From contig CANMXH010000008.1 of the NCBI GenBank assembly GCA_947501315.1, positions 1-22,068 on the forward strand: 22,068 nucleotides of DNA. The letters run 5' to 3'. Shown piece after piece: positions 13,548-21,857 of this stretch (its first letter is position 1; every line of letters starts with the position of its first letter). Below the pieces are notes generated by a model that saw only the letters and a program-made list of their open reading frames with translations, did not search any database and was not told the origin of the DNA. The DNA is from Caulobacteraceae bacterium. GTDB lineage: Bacteria > Pseudomonadota > Alphaproteobacteria > Caulobacterales > Caulobacteraceae. The position numbers were made by a program, and so were the translations under genes.

Positions 13548-15347
13548 ATGGGTCTGATGGCGAATATCAAGCGCAATCTGCGCTTCGCCAAGGGGCTGGG
13601 CCGTCTGCTCAAGCGCATCAAGCCCGTCGAGCTGGACAGTACCGATCTGGTCTGTGACGACTGGGAAGAGGCCGTTGACCAGTTTGGCGAGCGGATAGCC
13701 ATCCGGGACGACCGTCGCGCGGTGACCTATCGCGAGCTTGACGCCATGGCCAACCGCTTCGGCCACTGGGCCCAGAGTCGGCGGCTCAAGCGGGGGGACA
13801 CCATCGCCCTGGTGATGCTCAACCGGGCCGAATACATCGCCGCCTGGCTGGGGTTTTCCAAGGTCGGTGTCGCCACGGCCCTGATCAACACCAATCTGAC
13901 CGGCCACGCCCTGGCCCACTGCCTGTCCATTTCCAATGCCTCGCAGGTGGTGACAGACGAGGATTGCTGGAAACGCGTCGAGGATGCGCGGGCCCTGTCC
14001 GGGCGCAACCTGATGCTCTGGGTTCTGGGGCTGGGTGATGAGGACGAGGCGGATGCGCGGCGCGGGCTCGACAAGCCTGTACGCAGCGGCTCTTCCGTGC
14101 GCCCGGCCCGATCAGCCCGTTCGGGGCTGACCAACCGCGATACGGCCCTCTACATCTACACCTCGGGCACCACCGGCCTGCCAAAGGCCGCCAAGGTCAC
14201 CCACGCCCGGGCGCGCACCTATATGCGGGCCTTCGCGGGCGCGACGGGCGCGACCGGGAAGGACGTCACCTTCAACGTACTGCCCCTCTATCATGCGACC
14301 GGAGGGTTGGTGGGTGTGGGGCCGGCCCTGTTGAACGGTGGCCAGCTGGTCCTGCGCAAACGATTTTCGGCGACGAATTTCTGGCCGGATGTAAAGGCCT
14401 CGGAAGCCACCCTTTTCGTCTACATCGGCGAGTTGTGCCGCTATCTGGTCAACTGCCCCGAAAACCCCGACGAACGGTCGCACAAGCTCCGCCTGGCGTT
14501 CGGAAACGGTCTGAGGCCCGATGTCTGGACGGATTTTCAGACGCGGTTTGCCGTACCGGACATCTTCGAATTCTACGGCTCGACCGAAGGCAATGTCTCG
14601 GTGTTCAATTTCGATGGCAAGCCGGGCGCCATTGGCCGCGTGCCCGGGTTCCTGAAAAACAAGATCAATTTCCGTCTTGTGCGGTTCGACATGGAGACGG
14701 AGGCGCCGGTGCGCGGTCCTGACGGCCTGTGTCAGCTGGCCAGGGCGAACGAGGTCGGCGAGGCGATCGGCCGGATCGGTGACGATCCGCGCCACGCATT
14801 TTCCGGCTATGCCGACAAGGCGGCCTCGGAGAAGAAGATCCTGCGCGACGTCTTTGTCCGGGGCGACCGCTGGTTTCGCACCGGCGATCTGATGAAGCAG
14901 GACAGCGAGGGTTATGTCTATTTCATCGACCGGATTGGCGACACCTACCGCTGGAAGGGTGAAAACGTCTCGACTGCGGAGGTTGAACAACGGCTGACTG
15001 ATGCGCCAGGTGTGAAAGAGGTCATCGCCTATGGTGTTCCGGTTCCCGGACATGAGGGCAAGGCCGGCATGGTCGCCCTGATCGTCGAGGGGCGTTTCGC
15101 CGCCAAGCCTTTCGCCGACTGGGTCGACCGGGAGCTGCCTGCCTATGCGCGGCCCGCCTTCGTTCGTCTGATCAAGGCGGCCGATACCACCGGAACCTTC
15201 AAATACAAGAAGGTCGATCTGGTCGCAGATGGCTTTGATCCGGACAAGGTCGACGGTCCCCTCTACGTCCGGGGCGGAAAAAACGGCTACGCCAGATTCA
15301 GCGAGGCGGCCCGCGCGGCGATCATGGACGGCGAAACCCGGCTCTAG
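13548..15347 (+). CDS. Long-chain acyl-CoA synthetase (FATP/VLACS-like AMP-binding enzyme)
   Basis: Activates long- or very-long-chain fatty acids to acyl-CoA through an acyl-adenylate. About 599 residues from the ATG at 13548; ATGs at 13539 and 13557 are in frame, and GGAG at 13533-13536 is 11 nt before the chosen one. The choice rests on similarity of MGLxxxxKRxLRxxKGL to the start of other family members. Motifs: ATP/AMP-binding YIYTSGTTGLPKAAKVTH at about 202-219, FEFYGSTEGNVS for the adenylate-binding loop, WFRTGDLM, and the hinge DRIGDTYRWKGENVSTAEVE. The C-terminal FKYKKVDLVADGFDP holds the catalytic-lysine region. Of this family, the PRK08279/FATP branch rather than classical FadD is meant. 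Cytosolic or peripheral to the inner membrane. Confidence 0.92.
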   Translation: MGLMANIKRNLRFAKGLGRLLKRIKPVELDSTDLVCDDWEEAVDQFGERIAIRDDRRAVTYRELDAMANRFGHWAQSRRLKRGDTIALVMLNRAEYIAAWLGFSKVGVATALINTNLTGHALAHCLSISNASQVVTDEDCWKRVEDARALSGRNLMLWVLGLGDEDEADARRGLDKPVRSGSSVRPARSARSGLTNRDTALYIYTSGTTGLPKAAKVTHARARTYMRAFAGATGATGKDVTFNVLPLYHATGGLVGVGPALLNGGQLVLRKRFSATNFWPDVKASEATLFVYIGELCRYLVNCPENPDERSHKLRLAFGNGLRPDVWTDFQTRFAVPDIFEFYGSTEGNVSVFNFDGKPGAIGRVPGFLKNKINFRLVRFDMETEAPVRGPDGLCQLARANEVGEAIGRIGDDPRHAFSGYADKAASEKKILRDVFVRGDRWFRTGDLMKQDSEGYVYFIDRIGDTYRWKGENVSTAEVEQRLTDAPGVKEVIAYGVPVPGHEGKAGMVALIVEGRFAAKPFADWVDRELPAYARPAFVRLIKAADTTGTFKYKKVDLVADGFDPDKVDGPLYVRGGKNGYARFSEAARAAIMDGETRL

Positions 15348-15424
15348 GGCGCGGTTCGCAACTGCCCCTTAATCAATAACAGCGAAGGTCGGGGTCTCGC
15401 ACGCTCAGGACGCTCCGGTTTTTC

Positions 15425-16288
15425 ATGTTCCAGATCATCGGCATCGTCCTCCTGTTCGGCATGGTTTTCGGCGGTTACACCATCGCCGGCGGCAAGATGG
15501 GCGTGATCCTGCACTCCCTGCCCTATGAGATGATGATGATCGGCGGCGCGGCGGTGGCGGCGCTGTTGATGTCCAACTCGGTCTCGACCCTCAAGGGTGT
15601 GGGCGGCGGCTTCGGCAAGGTCTTCGCCGGGCCCAAATGGAAGAAGCAGGACTACAAGGACCTGCTCAGCCTGCTGTTCCAGCTCACGAAGACGATGAAA
15701 TCAAAGGGCGTCATCGCCCTCGAGAGTCACATCGAAAAGCCGGCCGACAGCACCATCTTCCAGAATTATCCCAAGGTCCTGAAGGACCATTTCGCCACCG
15801 ACTTCATCTGCGACACCCTGCGGATGATGACCATGAACCTCGAGGATCCGCACCAGATCGAGGATGTCATGGAAAAGCAGCTGGAGAAGCATCACCACGA
15901 GGCCCTCGGGCCGGCGCATGCGCTGCAGAACATGGCCGATGCCCTGCCGGCGCTCGGCATCGTCGCGGCCGTGCTGGGGGTGATCAAGACCATGGCCGCG
16001 ATCACGGAGCCCCCGGAGGTGCTGGGCGGCATGATCGGCGGCGCCCTGGTCGGTACCTTCCTCGGCGTCTTCCTGGCCTATGGCCTGGTGGGTCCGCTGG
16101 CGGCGCGCCTGACCCAGATCGTCGACGAGGAGAGCGCCTACTACAAGATTATCCGCTCGGTGCTGGTCGCCCATCTGCACGGCAACGCCGCCCAGATCTC
16201 GATCGAAATCGGCCGCGGCGACATTCCCTCCTCGGCCCAGCCGTCCTTCCTCGAGATGGAAGAATCGCTGTCCGCTGCACCGACGTAA
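15425..16288 (+). CDS. motA: Flagellar motor stator protein MotA
   Basis: Proton-channel stator subunit that couples ion flow to flagellar rotation with MotB; inner membrane. 287 residues with four membrane spans (FQIIGIVLLFGMVFGGYTIAG, MMMIGGAAVAALLM, and two near 172-191 and 203-225). The functional prolines of E. coli MotA are kept as Pro175 (DALPALGIVAAVLG) and Pro224 (YGLVGPLA), and the charged loop residue Glu98 corresponds to Glu100 (ALESHIEKP); the Arg90 position is Lys92. No motB follows, as in Caulobacter where motA and motB are apart. Only a distant AGGA (15407-15410) precedes the ATG, so the ribosome site is weak. No other flagellar gene is seen in the window. Confidence 0.97.
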   Translation: MFQIIGIVLLFGMVFGGYTIAGGKMGVILHSLPYEMMMIGGAAVAALLMSNSVSTLKGVGGGFGKVFAGPKWKKQDYKDLLSLLFQLTKTMKSKGVIALESHIEKPADSTIFQNYPKVLKDHFATDFICDTLRMMTMNLEDPHQIEDVMEKQLEKHHHEALGPAHALQNMADALPALGIVAAVLGVIKTMAAITEPPEVLGGMIGGALVGTFLGVFLAYGLVGPLAARLTQIVDEESAYYKIIRSVLVAHLHGNAAQISIEIGRGDIPSSAQPSFLEMEESLSAAPT

Positions 16289-16483
16289 GCCTGACCGGTC
16301 TGAATCTGGTCTGATCCGGCGACTGCGTTGGCGTCAGCCGGAACGATTCGCCGGACGCGGGAAGTCTTCGTGACTCGCGGGATTCGCCGGCCCCGACGCC
16401 GGCAAGGCGAAAGGTGCGATGGCGTTCCGATCGTTTTGTCGCCCTGCCGATCACACCGGTTCACGAATGCGTGAGAATTAGGC

Positions 16484-16511
16484 TTGGCTTTCGCTCACGT
16501 TCCCGTTATCT
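16484..16511 (+). promoter_or_regulatory. Possible promoter of the first alanine-rich lipoprotein gene
   Basis: TTGGCT (16484-16489), a 16-nt spacer and TTATCT (16506-16511) lie 55 nt before the gene start, in a 277-bp gap that otherwise shows no gene. The match to housekeeping promoters is moderate. Confidence 0.3.
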
Positions 16512-16565
16512 CCGGAACTGCGAGGAGTTCATGACCTCGTTTGACCCTTCTGAAGGAATAAAACT

Positions 16566-16814
16566 ATGCGCATCACCGCTCTGGTCGCCGCTTCGGTCGC
16601 CGCTCTGGCCCTGGCCGCCTGCACCCCCGCCGCCGACAAGGCTGAAGAAGCTCCGGCCGCTGAAGCCGCTGCTGAAGCCCCGGCTGCCGACGCCGCCATG
16701 GCTCCGGCTGCTGACGCCGCTGCCGCCCCGGCCGCCGACGCCGCCATGGCCCCGGCTGCTGACGCTGCCGCCGCTCCGGCTGCCGCCGCCGCTGCCCCGG
16801 CCGCCGCTCACTAA
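16566..16814 (+). CDS. Alanine-rich repeat lipoprotein
   Basis: 82 residues; the ATG at 16566 is preceded by GAAGGA. The lipobox is LAAC (Cys19), so a short acylated envelope protein is expected. After a charged stretch (DKAEEAPAAEAAAE) come five tandem octads of the form xAPAADAA (residues 37-76: EAPAADAA, MAPAADAA, AAPAADAA, MAPAADAA, AAPAAAAA) and the end APAAAH. This gives a 24-nt period in the DNA, in which unit number can vary by slippage. It shares the first six residues (MRITAL), the lipobox position and the PAAAH end with the next gene. No known function; it could be a structural envelope peptide. The gene is followed by a strong terminator. Confidence 0.8.
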   Translation: MRITALVAASVAALALAACTPAADKAEEAPAAEAAAEAPAADAAMAPAADAAAAPAADAAMAPAADAAAAPAAAAAAPAAAH

Positions 16815-16855
16815 TACGAGCGACATCATTCTGGCCTTCGGGCCTGATGAAGGAA

Positions 16856-16884
16856 GGGCCGTCCCGAAAGGGGCGGCCCTTTTT
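16856..16884 (+). terminator. Intrinsic terminator after the first alanine-rich gene
   Basis: A 10-bp stem (16856-16865 with 16870-16879, one G-T pair) carries a GAAA tetraloop and is followed by five T at 16880-16884. Confidence 0.9.
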
Positions 16885-17005
16885 CCTTGTTCGGTTCGCA
16901 GGATCGCTCGGCAGATGGGCGCTATTTAACTTGCAGGGATTTGCCGGCGCTCGTTATCCAGTCCCCCGGGACGTCCCCGTCCACCGATTTCAAAGGAGCC
17001 ATCCG

Positions 17006-17296
17006 ATGCGTATCACCGCCCTGATCGTGGCCGCCGCCGCGGCTCTGACCGTGTCCGCCTGCCAGAAGGCCGAGGAAAAGGCGGAAGGTGCCTCGCACGA
17101 AGCCGCCCCGGCGGCCGGCGTGGCCGACCCGGCCGCCGTCGACACCAGCATCGACCGGGCTGCGGCTGATGCCCAGGCCGCTGCGGATGCCGCCGCTGCG
17201 GCGGAACTCGCGCCGGCCGCCGCCGATGCGGCCCCCGCCGCCGCTGCTCCGGCTGCTGCGGCCCCCGCCGCGGCTGCTCCGGCCGCAGCCCACTAG
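17006..17296 (+). CDS. Second alanine-rich lipoprotein, paralogue of the preceding gene
   Basis: 96 residues from the ATG at 17006, with AAGGAG (16993-16998) 7 nt upstream. The lipobox is VSAC (Cys19), and both the start MRITAL and the end PAAAH match the preceding gene. The middle differs: EEKAEGASHEAAPAAGVADPAAVDTSIDRAAADAQAAADAAAAAEL can form a long alanine-rich helix, and the tail is a run of APAAA pentads instead of octads. Two separate terminators show that the two genes are separate transcription units, both probably expressed strongly. Probably an envelope lipoprotein. Function unknown. Confidence 0.8.
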   Translation: MRITALIVAAAAALTVSACQKAEEKAEGASHEAAPAAGVADPAAVDTSIDRAAADAQAAADAAAAAELAPAAADAAPAAAAPAAAAPAAAAPAAAH

Positions 17297-17339
17297 ACCC
17301 GGCACCGGAAGCTGACCAACGGCTACCGCCAACGGACAG

Positions 17340-17366
17340 GGGCCGCTCTTCGGGGCGGTCCTTTTT
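17340..17366 (+). terminator. Intrinsic terminator with UUCG loop
   Basis: A 9-bp stem (17340-17348 with 17353-17361, two G-T pairs) is capped by TTCG, which makes the very stable C(UUCG)G tetraloop, and is followed by five T (17362-17366). Confidence 0.88.
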
Positions 17367-17403
17367 CTTTGCGCCGCAGCCCAGGCCGTATAGGCCGTGG
17401 CCA

Positions 17404-19221
17404 ATGGCTGAAGACCGCGCGCCCCAACTGATCTGGACTGAGGACGGTTCGCCGCGTTCGGGGCGATTCGGCGATGTCTATTTCTCACAGCAGGACGGGT
17501 TGGCCGAAGCGCGCGCGGTCTTCCTCGCGGGGTGCGGCCTGCCGACGGCATGGGAGGGGCGCCGTCGATTTTGCGTGGCTGAACTGGGGTTCGGCACAGG
17601 GCTGAACATTGCGGCCCTGCTGGACCTGTGGCGTCGCGAGGGGCCGGCCCAGGGGCATTTGAGCGTCTTCTCGGTGGAAGGCTTCCCGCTGGGCCGCGAA
17701 GAGGCGCGGCGCGCCCTGGAAGCCTGGCCGGAACTGGCCGGGGTGACGCAGGCGCTGCTGGATGCGTGGCCACAGGCGACGCCGGGCTTTCATCGCCTTG
17801 ACCTGCCCGACTTCAAGGCAACGCTGGACCTCGCGATCGGCGATGTCGGCTGGGCCCTGTCACAGTGGACGGGACAGGCTGACGCGTGGTTCCTCGACGG
17901 TTTTGCGCCCTCGACCAATCCGGACATGTGGTCGGACGCGGTGCTGGACGGCATCGTGGCCCGATCGGCACCGGGCGCGCGGGCGGCGACCTTCACCGTG
18001 GCCGGGGCCGTACGTCGGGGGCTGTCCGTGCGGGGCTTCTCCGTCGACAAGCGCCCGGGCCACGGGCGAAAGCGGGAACGGCTGGAAGCGCGCCTGCCGG
18101 GCCCCCCCGTCGAATCACCCCGGACGCCGTCCGTGGCGGTGATCGGGGCCGGGATCGCGGGGGCCGCGCTGGTGCGGGCTTTCGCCGCGCTCGGCGTGCC
18201 GGCGACGGTGATCGAGGCCGAAGGGCCCGGTGCCGGAGCTTCCGGCTTTCCCGCCGCGCTTGTGACCCCGCGGCTCGATGCCGGGGATGCCGGGATCGCC
18301 GCGCTCCATGCCCAGGCCCTGACGCGGGCGGCGGCCCTGTATGCCAGCCTGCCCGGTGCCGTGGTCGAGACAGGCGTCCTCCAGCTTGAACAGATGCCCC
18401 GTGACGCCAAGCGCTTCGCCAGGGTCGCGGATCAGCCGGTCTGGGCCGACGGGGCCATGGAGGTTCGCGATCCCGCCGCCAGCGCCGCCGGTCCGGGCGA
18501 GCCGGTGGCGTGCGGCGGCCTGTGGATGCGCGATGCCATGGCGGTCCGGCCTGCCACTGTGCTCGACGCCTGGCTGGGTCCGGCGGAACGGATCACCGCC
18601 AACGTCACGCGTATCGAGGCAGCTGAAACCGGCTGGCAGCTCCGGGATGCGACAGGCGCTGTAATCCTGCAGGCCGGGATCGTGGTGGTCGCGGCCGGCT
18701 GGGGGAGCGCGGGGCTGGTCCCGGGTCTGGCGCTGGCACCGGTCCGCGGTCAGGCGAATTGGGTAGAGGGCGTTCAGACAGGTCCGGTCGCCTGGGGGGG
18801 CTATGCGGTCCCTACCGGGTCCGGCGTGCTGTTTGGCGCGACCCATGACCGGGGCGAGACCGACGGCGGGCCGTCGGACGAGGCCACGGCACGAAATCTG
18901 AAGACGGTCGCGGCCCGTCTGCCGCAGCTGGCGGCGCAGATCGCTGAGGCCGGTCCGGTACAGGCCCGGACGGCGGTGCGCGCGACCACGCCAGACCGGC
19001 TGCCGCTGGCCGGAGCCATGCCGGGCGTCGACGGCCTGTTTGTGCTCGGTGGAATGGGTTCACGCGGCTTCTGCGTCGCGCCCCTGCTGGCCGAGCACGT
19101 CGCGGCCCTGGCGACCGGGACACCGTCGCCGTTGCCCGCAGATCTTGCCGCCCGTATCTCGCCCTTGCGAAACGCCGTCGTTGCGACCCTTGCACAACCG
19201 GTCGGCAGGGTGGACGGTTGA
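17404..19221 (+). CDS. mnmC: Bifunctional tRNA 5-methylaminomethyl-2-thiouridine biosynthesis protein MnmC
   Basis: Two fused activities that finish mnm5s2U at wobble position 34 of tRNAs: an FAD-dependent oxidase that removes the carboxymethyl group and a SAM-dependent methyltransferase. 605 residues. The N-terminal methyltransferase shows ELGFGTGLN (60-68), SVEGFPL, and DAWFLDGFAPSTNPDMW (161-177, Asp166), ending in the usual GHGRKRERLEARL (220-232). The oxidase starts with the dinucleotide motif VIGAGIAGA (247-255) and ends with GVDGLFVLGGMGSRGFCVAPLLAEHVA. No ribosome site is obvious at the ATG; TTGCGCC (17369-17375) and TATAGG (17389-17394) resemble a Caulobacter housekeeping promoter, so the mRNA may be nearly leaderless. 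Confidence 0.96.
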   Translation: MAEDRAPQLIWTEDGSPRSGRFGDVYFSQQDGLAEARAVFLAGCGLPTAWEGRRRFCVAELGFGTGLNIAALLDLWRREGPAQGHLSVFSVEGFPLGREEARRALEAWPELAGVTQALLDAWPQATPGFHRLDLPDFKATLDLAIGDVGWALSQWTGQADAWFLDGFAPSTNPDMWSDAVLDGIVARSAPGARAATFTVAGAVRRGLSVRGFSVDKRPGHGRKRERLEARLPGPPVESPRTPSVAVIGAGIAGAALVRAFAALGVPATVIEAEGPGAGASGFPAALVTPRLDAGDAGIAALHAQALTRAAALYASLPGAVVETGVLQLEQMPRDAKRFARVADQPVWADGAMEVRDPAASAAGPGEPVACGGLWMRDAMAVRPATVLDAWLGPAERITANVTRIEAAETGWQLRDATGAVILQAGIVVVAAGWGSAGLVPGLALAPVRGQANWVEGVQTGPVAWGGYAVPTGSGVLFGATHDRGETDGGPSDEATARNLKTVAARLPQLAAQIAEAGPVQARTAVRATTPDRLPLAGAMPGVDGLFVLGGMGSRGFCVAPLLAEHVAALATGTPSPLPADLAARISPLRNAVVATLAQPVGRVDG

Positions 19222-19249
19222 GCGTCCGGTTCCTTGAGGAGACACCCCC

Positions 19250-19660
19250 ATGCGCACCCTCGCCTTTGCCGCTCTTGGCCTCCTGACCCTTGCAGCGTCC
19301 TGCGCGCCTGTCGCGGGCGGCGACATGGCCGTTGCAGCACCGCCGCCCGCCCGCCAGTGTTTCAGCGTCCGACAGGTCGATAATTTCAAACAGGGCCGCT
19401 CTGATCAGGTCTTCCTGCGGGTGGGCCGGAGCGACGTCTATGAGCTGAATGCCGTCGGCGGCTGTCCCGACATGGATTTTGCCAACCAGATGGCCCTGAT
19501 CCCGGACGGCGGCATGGTCAGCGCGCGGCTGTGCACGGACGACTGGGCCCGGATTGTGGTGCCGGGATCGACGTCCCAGACCTCGGTCTGCCGCGTTCGT
19601 GTCAGTCGCAAACTGACGGCCGAAGAGATCGCCGCCCTGCCGCCGCGCCACCGGCCCTGA
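19250..19660 (+). CDS. Small lipoprotein, DUF6491-like
   Basis: 136 residues from the ATG at 19250, with GAGGAG 8 nt upstream. The N-terminus is a signal peptide with a weak lipobox (AASC, Cys18). The mature part shows the pattern I associate with DUF6491: CFSVRQVDNF, VFLRVGRSDVYELNAVGGCPDMDFANQMALI, VSARLCTDDWARIVVPG and SVCRVRVSRKLTAEEIAALP, with four Cys after the lipid anchor that can form two disulfides. Its role is unknown; the domain is common in small envelope proteins of Caulobacterales and Xanthomonadales. The gene is 28 nt after mnmC and may be read from the same transcript; it converges on the mutase genes. Confidence 0.8.
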   Translation: MRTLAFAALGLLTLAASCAPVAGGDMAVAAPPPARQCFSVRQVDNFKQGRSDQVFLRVGRSDVYELNAVGGCPDMDFANQMALIPDGGMVSARLCTDDWARIVVPGSTSQTSVCRVRVSRKLTAEEIAALPPRHRP

Positions 19661-19669
19661 AGCGAAATC

Positions 19670-19698
19670 GGTCATGGTGGACGCAGTCTGCCATGACC
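19670..19698. terminator. Hairpin between convergent genes
   Basis: An 8-bp perfect stem (GGTCATGG at 19670-19677 with CCATGACC at 19691-19698) encloses a 13-nt loop in the 55-bp gap between the DUF6491-like gene and the mutase gene. No T-tract follows, so termination is plausible but not shown. Confidence 0.35.
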
Positions 19699-19715
19699 CG
19701 GCTTTCGGCCGATGT

Positions 19716-21857
19716 TCAGGTCTTCTGGGCGTAACCGAGGCGCTGGTTGAGCTTGTCGATCAGATCGATGGCCGTCTCGGCGACCACCGAGCCGGGCGGA
19801 TAGACGGCGGCGGCACCCATGTCGATCAGGGTCTGGACGTCCGACGGCGGGATGACGCCGCCGACCACGATCATGATGTCTGGCCGTCCCAGCTTCTCCA
19901 GCTCGGCCTTGAGTTCCGGCACGAGGGTCAGGTGGCCGGCTGCGAGGGATGAGGCGCCGACGGCGTGGACATTGGCGGCCACGGCGTCGCGGGCGGCCTC
20001 GGCCGGGGTCTGGAACAGCGCCCCGGCGGTGGCCTCAAGCCCGAGGTCGCCATAGGCGGTGGCGATGACCTTCTGGCCCCGGTCGTGGCCGTCCTGGCCC
20101 AGTTTGGCGATCAGGATGCGCGGCGGCCCCCCGTCATTGTCGATGAAGGCGGCGACCATGTCGCGGGCGCGTGAGATCTTCGGATCGTTGCCGGCCTCGC
20201 GGGCATAGACGCCGCGGGCGGTCTTCACCGTCGCCACATGCCGGCCGAAGGCGGCTTCCAGTGCATCGGAAATCTCGCCGACGGTCGCAAAGGCGCGGGC
20301 CGCCTGGACCGACAGTTCGAGCAGATTGGCCTTCCCCCTGGCACCCTCGGTCAGGGCGTCGAGGGCGGCCTGCGTCTTCGCCTCATCGCGTTCGGCGCGC
20401 AGGCGTTTCAGCTTGTCGATCTGGGCCGCGAGCACGGCGGCGTTGTCGACCTTGAGCATGGGGATGTCGTCGACCGTGTCGGACAGATAGCGGTTTACCC
20501 CGACGACGGTCTGCTGGCCCGTGTCGATCCGGGCCTGGGTGCGGGCCGCGGCTTCCTCGATCCGCATCTTGGGCACGCCGGCCTCGATGGCCTTCGCCAT
20601 GCCGCCGAGCGCCTCGACCTCGGCCATCAGGACGCGGGCCTTGTTCGCCAGTTCGTGGGTCAGGCGTTCGACATAATGGCTGCCGCCCCACGGGTCGATG
20701 ACACGGGTCAGGCCGGTCTCCATCTGCAGCAGCAGCTGGGTGTTGCGGGCGATCCGGGCCGAGAAGTCGGTGGGCAGGGCCAGGGCCTCGTCCAGGGCAT
20801 TGGTGTGCAGGCTCTGGGTCTGGCCGCCGGCCGCGGCCATGGCCTCGACCATGGTGCGGGGCACATTGTTGAACACATCCTGCGCCGCCAGCGACCAGCC
20901 GGAGGTCTGGCAATGGGCGCGCAGGGACAGGGAGCGGGGGTCTTTCGCCCCGAATTTGGAAACGGCCTCGGCCCACAGCAGGCGACCGGCGCGCAGCTTG
21001 GCCACCTCCATGAAATAGTTCATGCCGATGGCCCAGAAGAAGCTGAGCCGGGGCGCGAACCGGTCCACGTCCATGCCCGCCGCGACGCCCGCCTTCAGAT
21101 ATTCGACGCCGTCGGCGAGGGTGTAGGCCAGCTCCAGATCGGCCGAGGCCCCGGCCTCCTGCATATGGTAGCCGCTGATCGAGATGGAGTTGAATTTCGG
21201 CGTGTGCTCTGCGGTCCAGGCGAAGATGTCCGACACGATCCGCATCGAGGGTTCGGGCGGATAGATATAGGTGTTGCGGACCATGAACTCCTTGAGGATG
21301 TCGTTCTGGATGGTCCCGGTCAGGGCCGCGTGGGGCACGCCCTGTTCCTCGGCGGCGACCACATAGAGGGCCAGGATCGGCAGGACGGCACCGTTCATGG
21401 TCATAGACACCGACATCTGGTCCAGCGGGATGCCGTCGAACAGGGTGCGCATGTCATGGATGCTGTCGATGGCCACCCCGGCCATGCCGACGTCGCCCTT
21501 CACCCGCGGGTGGTCGGAATCGTATCCGCGGTGGGTGGCCAGGTCGAAGGCGATCGACAGCCCCTTCTGACCGGCGGCGAGGTTGCGGCGGTAGAAGGCG
21601 TTGGATGCCTCGGCGGTCGAGAAGCCGGCATACTGGCGGATGGTCCAGGGATTGCCCGCATACATGGTCGGATACGGGCCGCGCACATAGGGGGCGATGC
21701 CGGGCAGGCCGTGGATGAAGTCGAGCCCCTCGATGGCGTCGGGACCATAGGCGGTCTCGACGGTCAGGCCCTCGGGCGTCTGCCAGGCGTTGCGTGCGGG
21801 ACCGGGGCCGGTCGGGCCGAGGTCGAGTTGGACCTTTGCGAAATCGGGGAAGCTCAT
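19716..21857 (-). CDS. Methylmalonyl-CoA mutase, large (alpha, catalytic) subunit
   Basis: Adenosylcobalamin-dependent rearrangement of methylmalonyl-CoA to succinyl-CoA, which brings propionyl-CoA into the TCA cycle; cytosolic. 713 residues, normal length. The N-terminal catalytic barrel shows GIAPYVRGPYPTMYAGNPWTIRQYAGFSTAEASN with the substrate-binding YxGxP-type region, RGYDSDHPRV and DPWGGSHYVERLT. The C-terminal cobalamin-binding domain has KLGQDGHDRGQ, giving DxHxxG with the lower-ligand histidine His591, followed by AVGASSLAAGHLTLVPEL and VVGGVIPPSD. The start overlaps the end of the small-subunit gene (ATGA at 21854-21857), with GGGAGG 7 nt upstream, so the two subunits are translationally coupled. 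Called mutB, mcmA or scpA in different genomes, so no symbol is forced. Confidence 0.97.
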   Translation of the reverse strand: MSFPDFAKVQLDLGPTGPGPARNAWQTPEGLTVETAYGPDAIEGLDFIHGLPGIAPYVRGPYPTMYAGNPWTIRQYAGFSTAEASNAFYRRNLAAGQKGLSIAFDLATHRGYDSDHPRVKGDVGMAGVAIDSIHDMRTLFDGIPLDQMSVSMTMNGAVLPILALYVVAAEEQGVPHAALTGTIQNDILKEFMVRNTYIYPPEPSMRIVSDIFAWTAEHTPKFNSISISGYHMQEAGASADLELAYTLADGVEYLKAGVAAGMDVDRFAPRLSFFWAIGMNYFMEVAKLRAGRLLWAEAVSKFGAKDPRSLSLRAHCQTSGWSLAAQDVFNNVPRTMVEAMAAAGGQTQSLHTNALDEALALPTDFSARIARNTQLLLQMETGLTRVIDPWGGSHYVERLTHELANKARVLMAEVEALGGMAKAIEAGVPKMRIEEAAARTQARIDTGQQTVVGVNRYLSDTVDDIPMLKVDNAAVLAAQIDKLKRLRAERDEAKTQAALDALTEGARGKANLLELSVQAARAFATVGEISDALEAAFGRHVATVKTARGVYAREAGNDPKISRARDMVAAFIDNDGGPPRILIAKLGQDGHDRGQKVIATAYGDLGLEATAGALFQTPAEAARDAVAANVHAVGASSLAAGHLTLVPELKAELEKLGRPDIMIVVGGVIPPSDVQTLIDMGAAAVYPPGSVVAETAIDLIDKLNQRLGYAQKT

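Noticed and set aside
16289..16565. Possible small gene in the 277-bp gap after motA
   Set aside because: Open frames there lack ribosome sites and overlap the lipoprotein gene in other frames; only a possible promoter was kept.
16665..16800. CRISPR-like or tandem DNA repeat
   Set aside because: The 24-nt period comes from protein octads inside a coding region, with no spacers.
16506..16829. Gly/Ser-rich minus-strand frame
   Set aside because: The repeat pattern simply mirrors the GCC-rich repeats of the alanine-rich lipoprotein on the plus strand.
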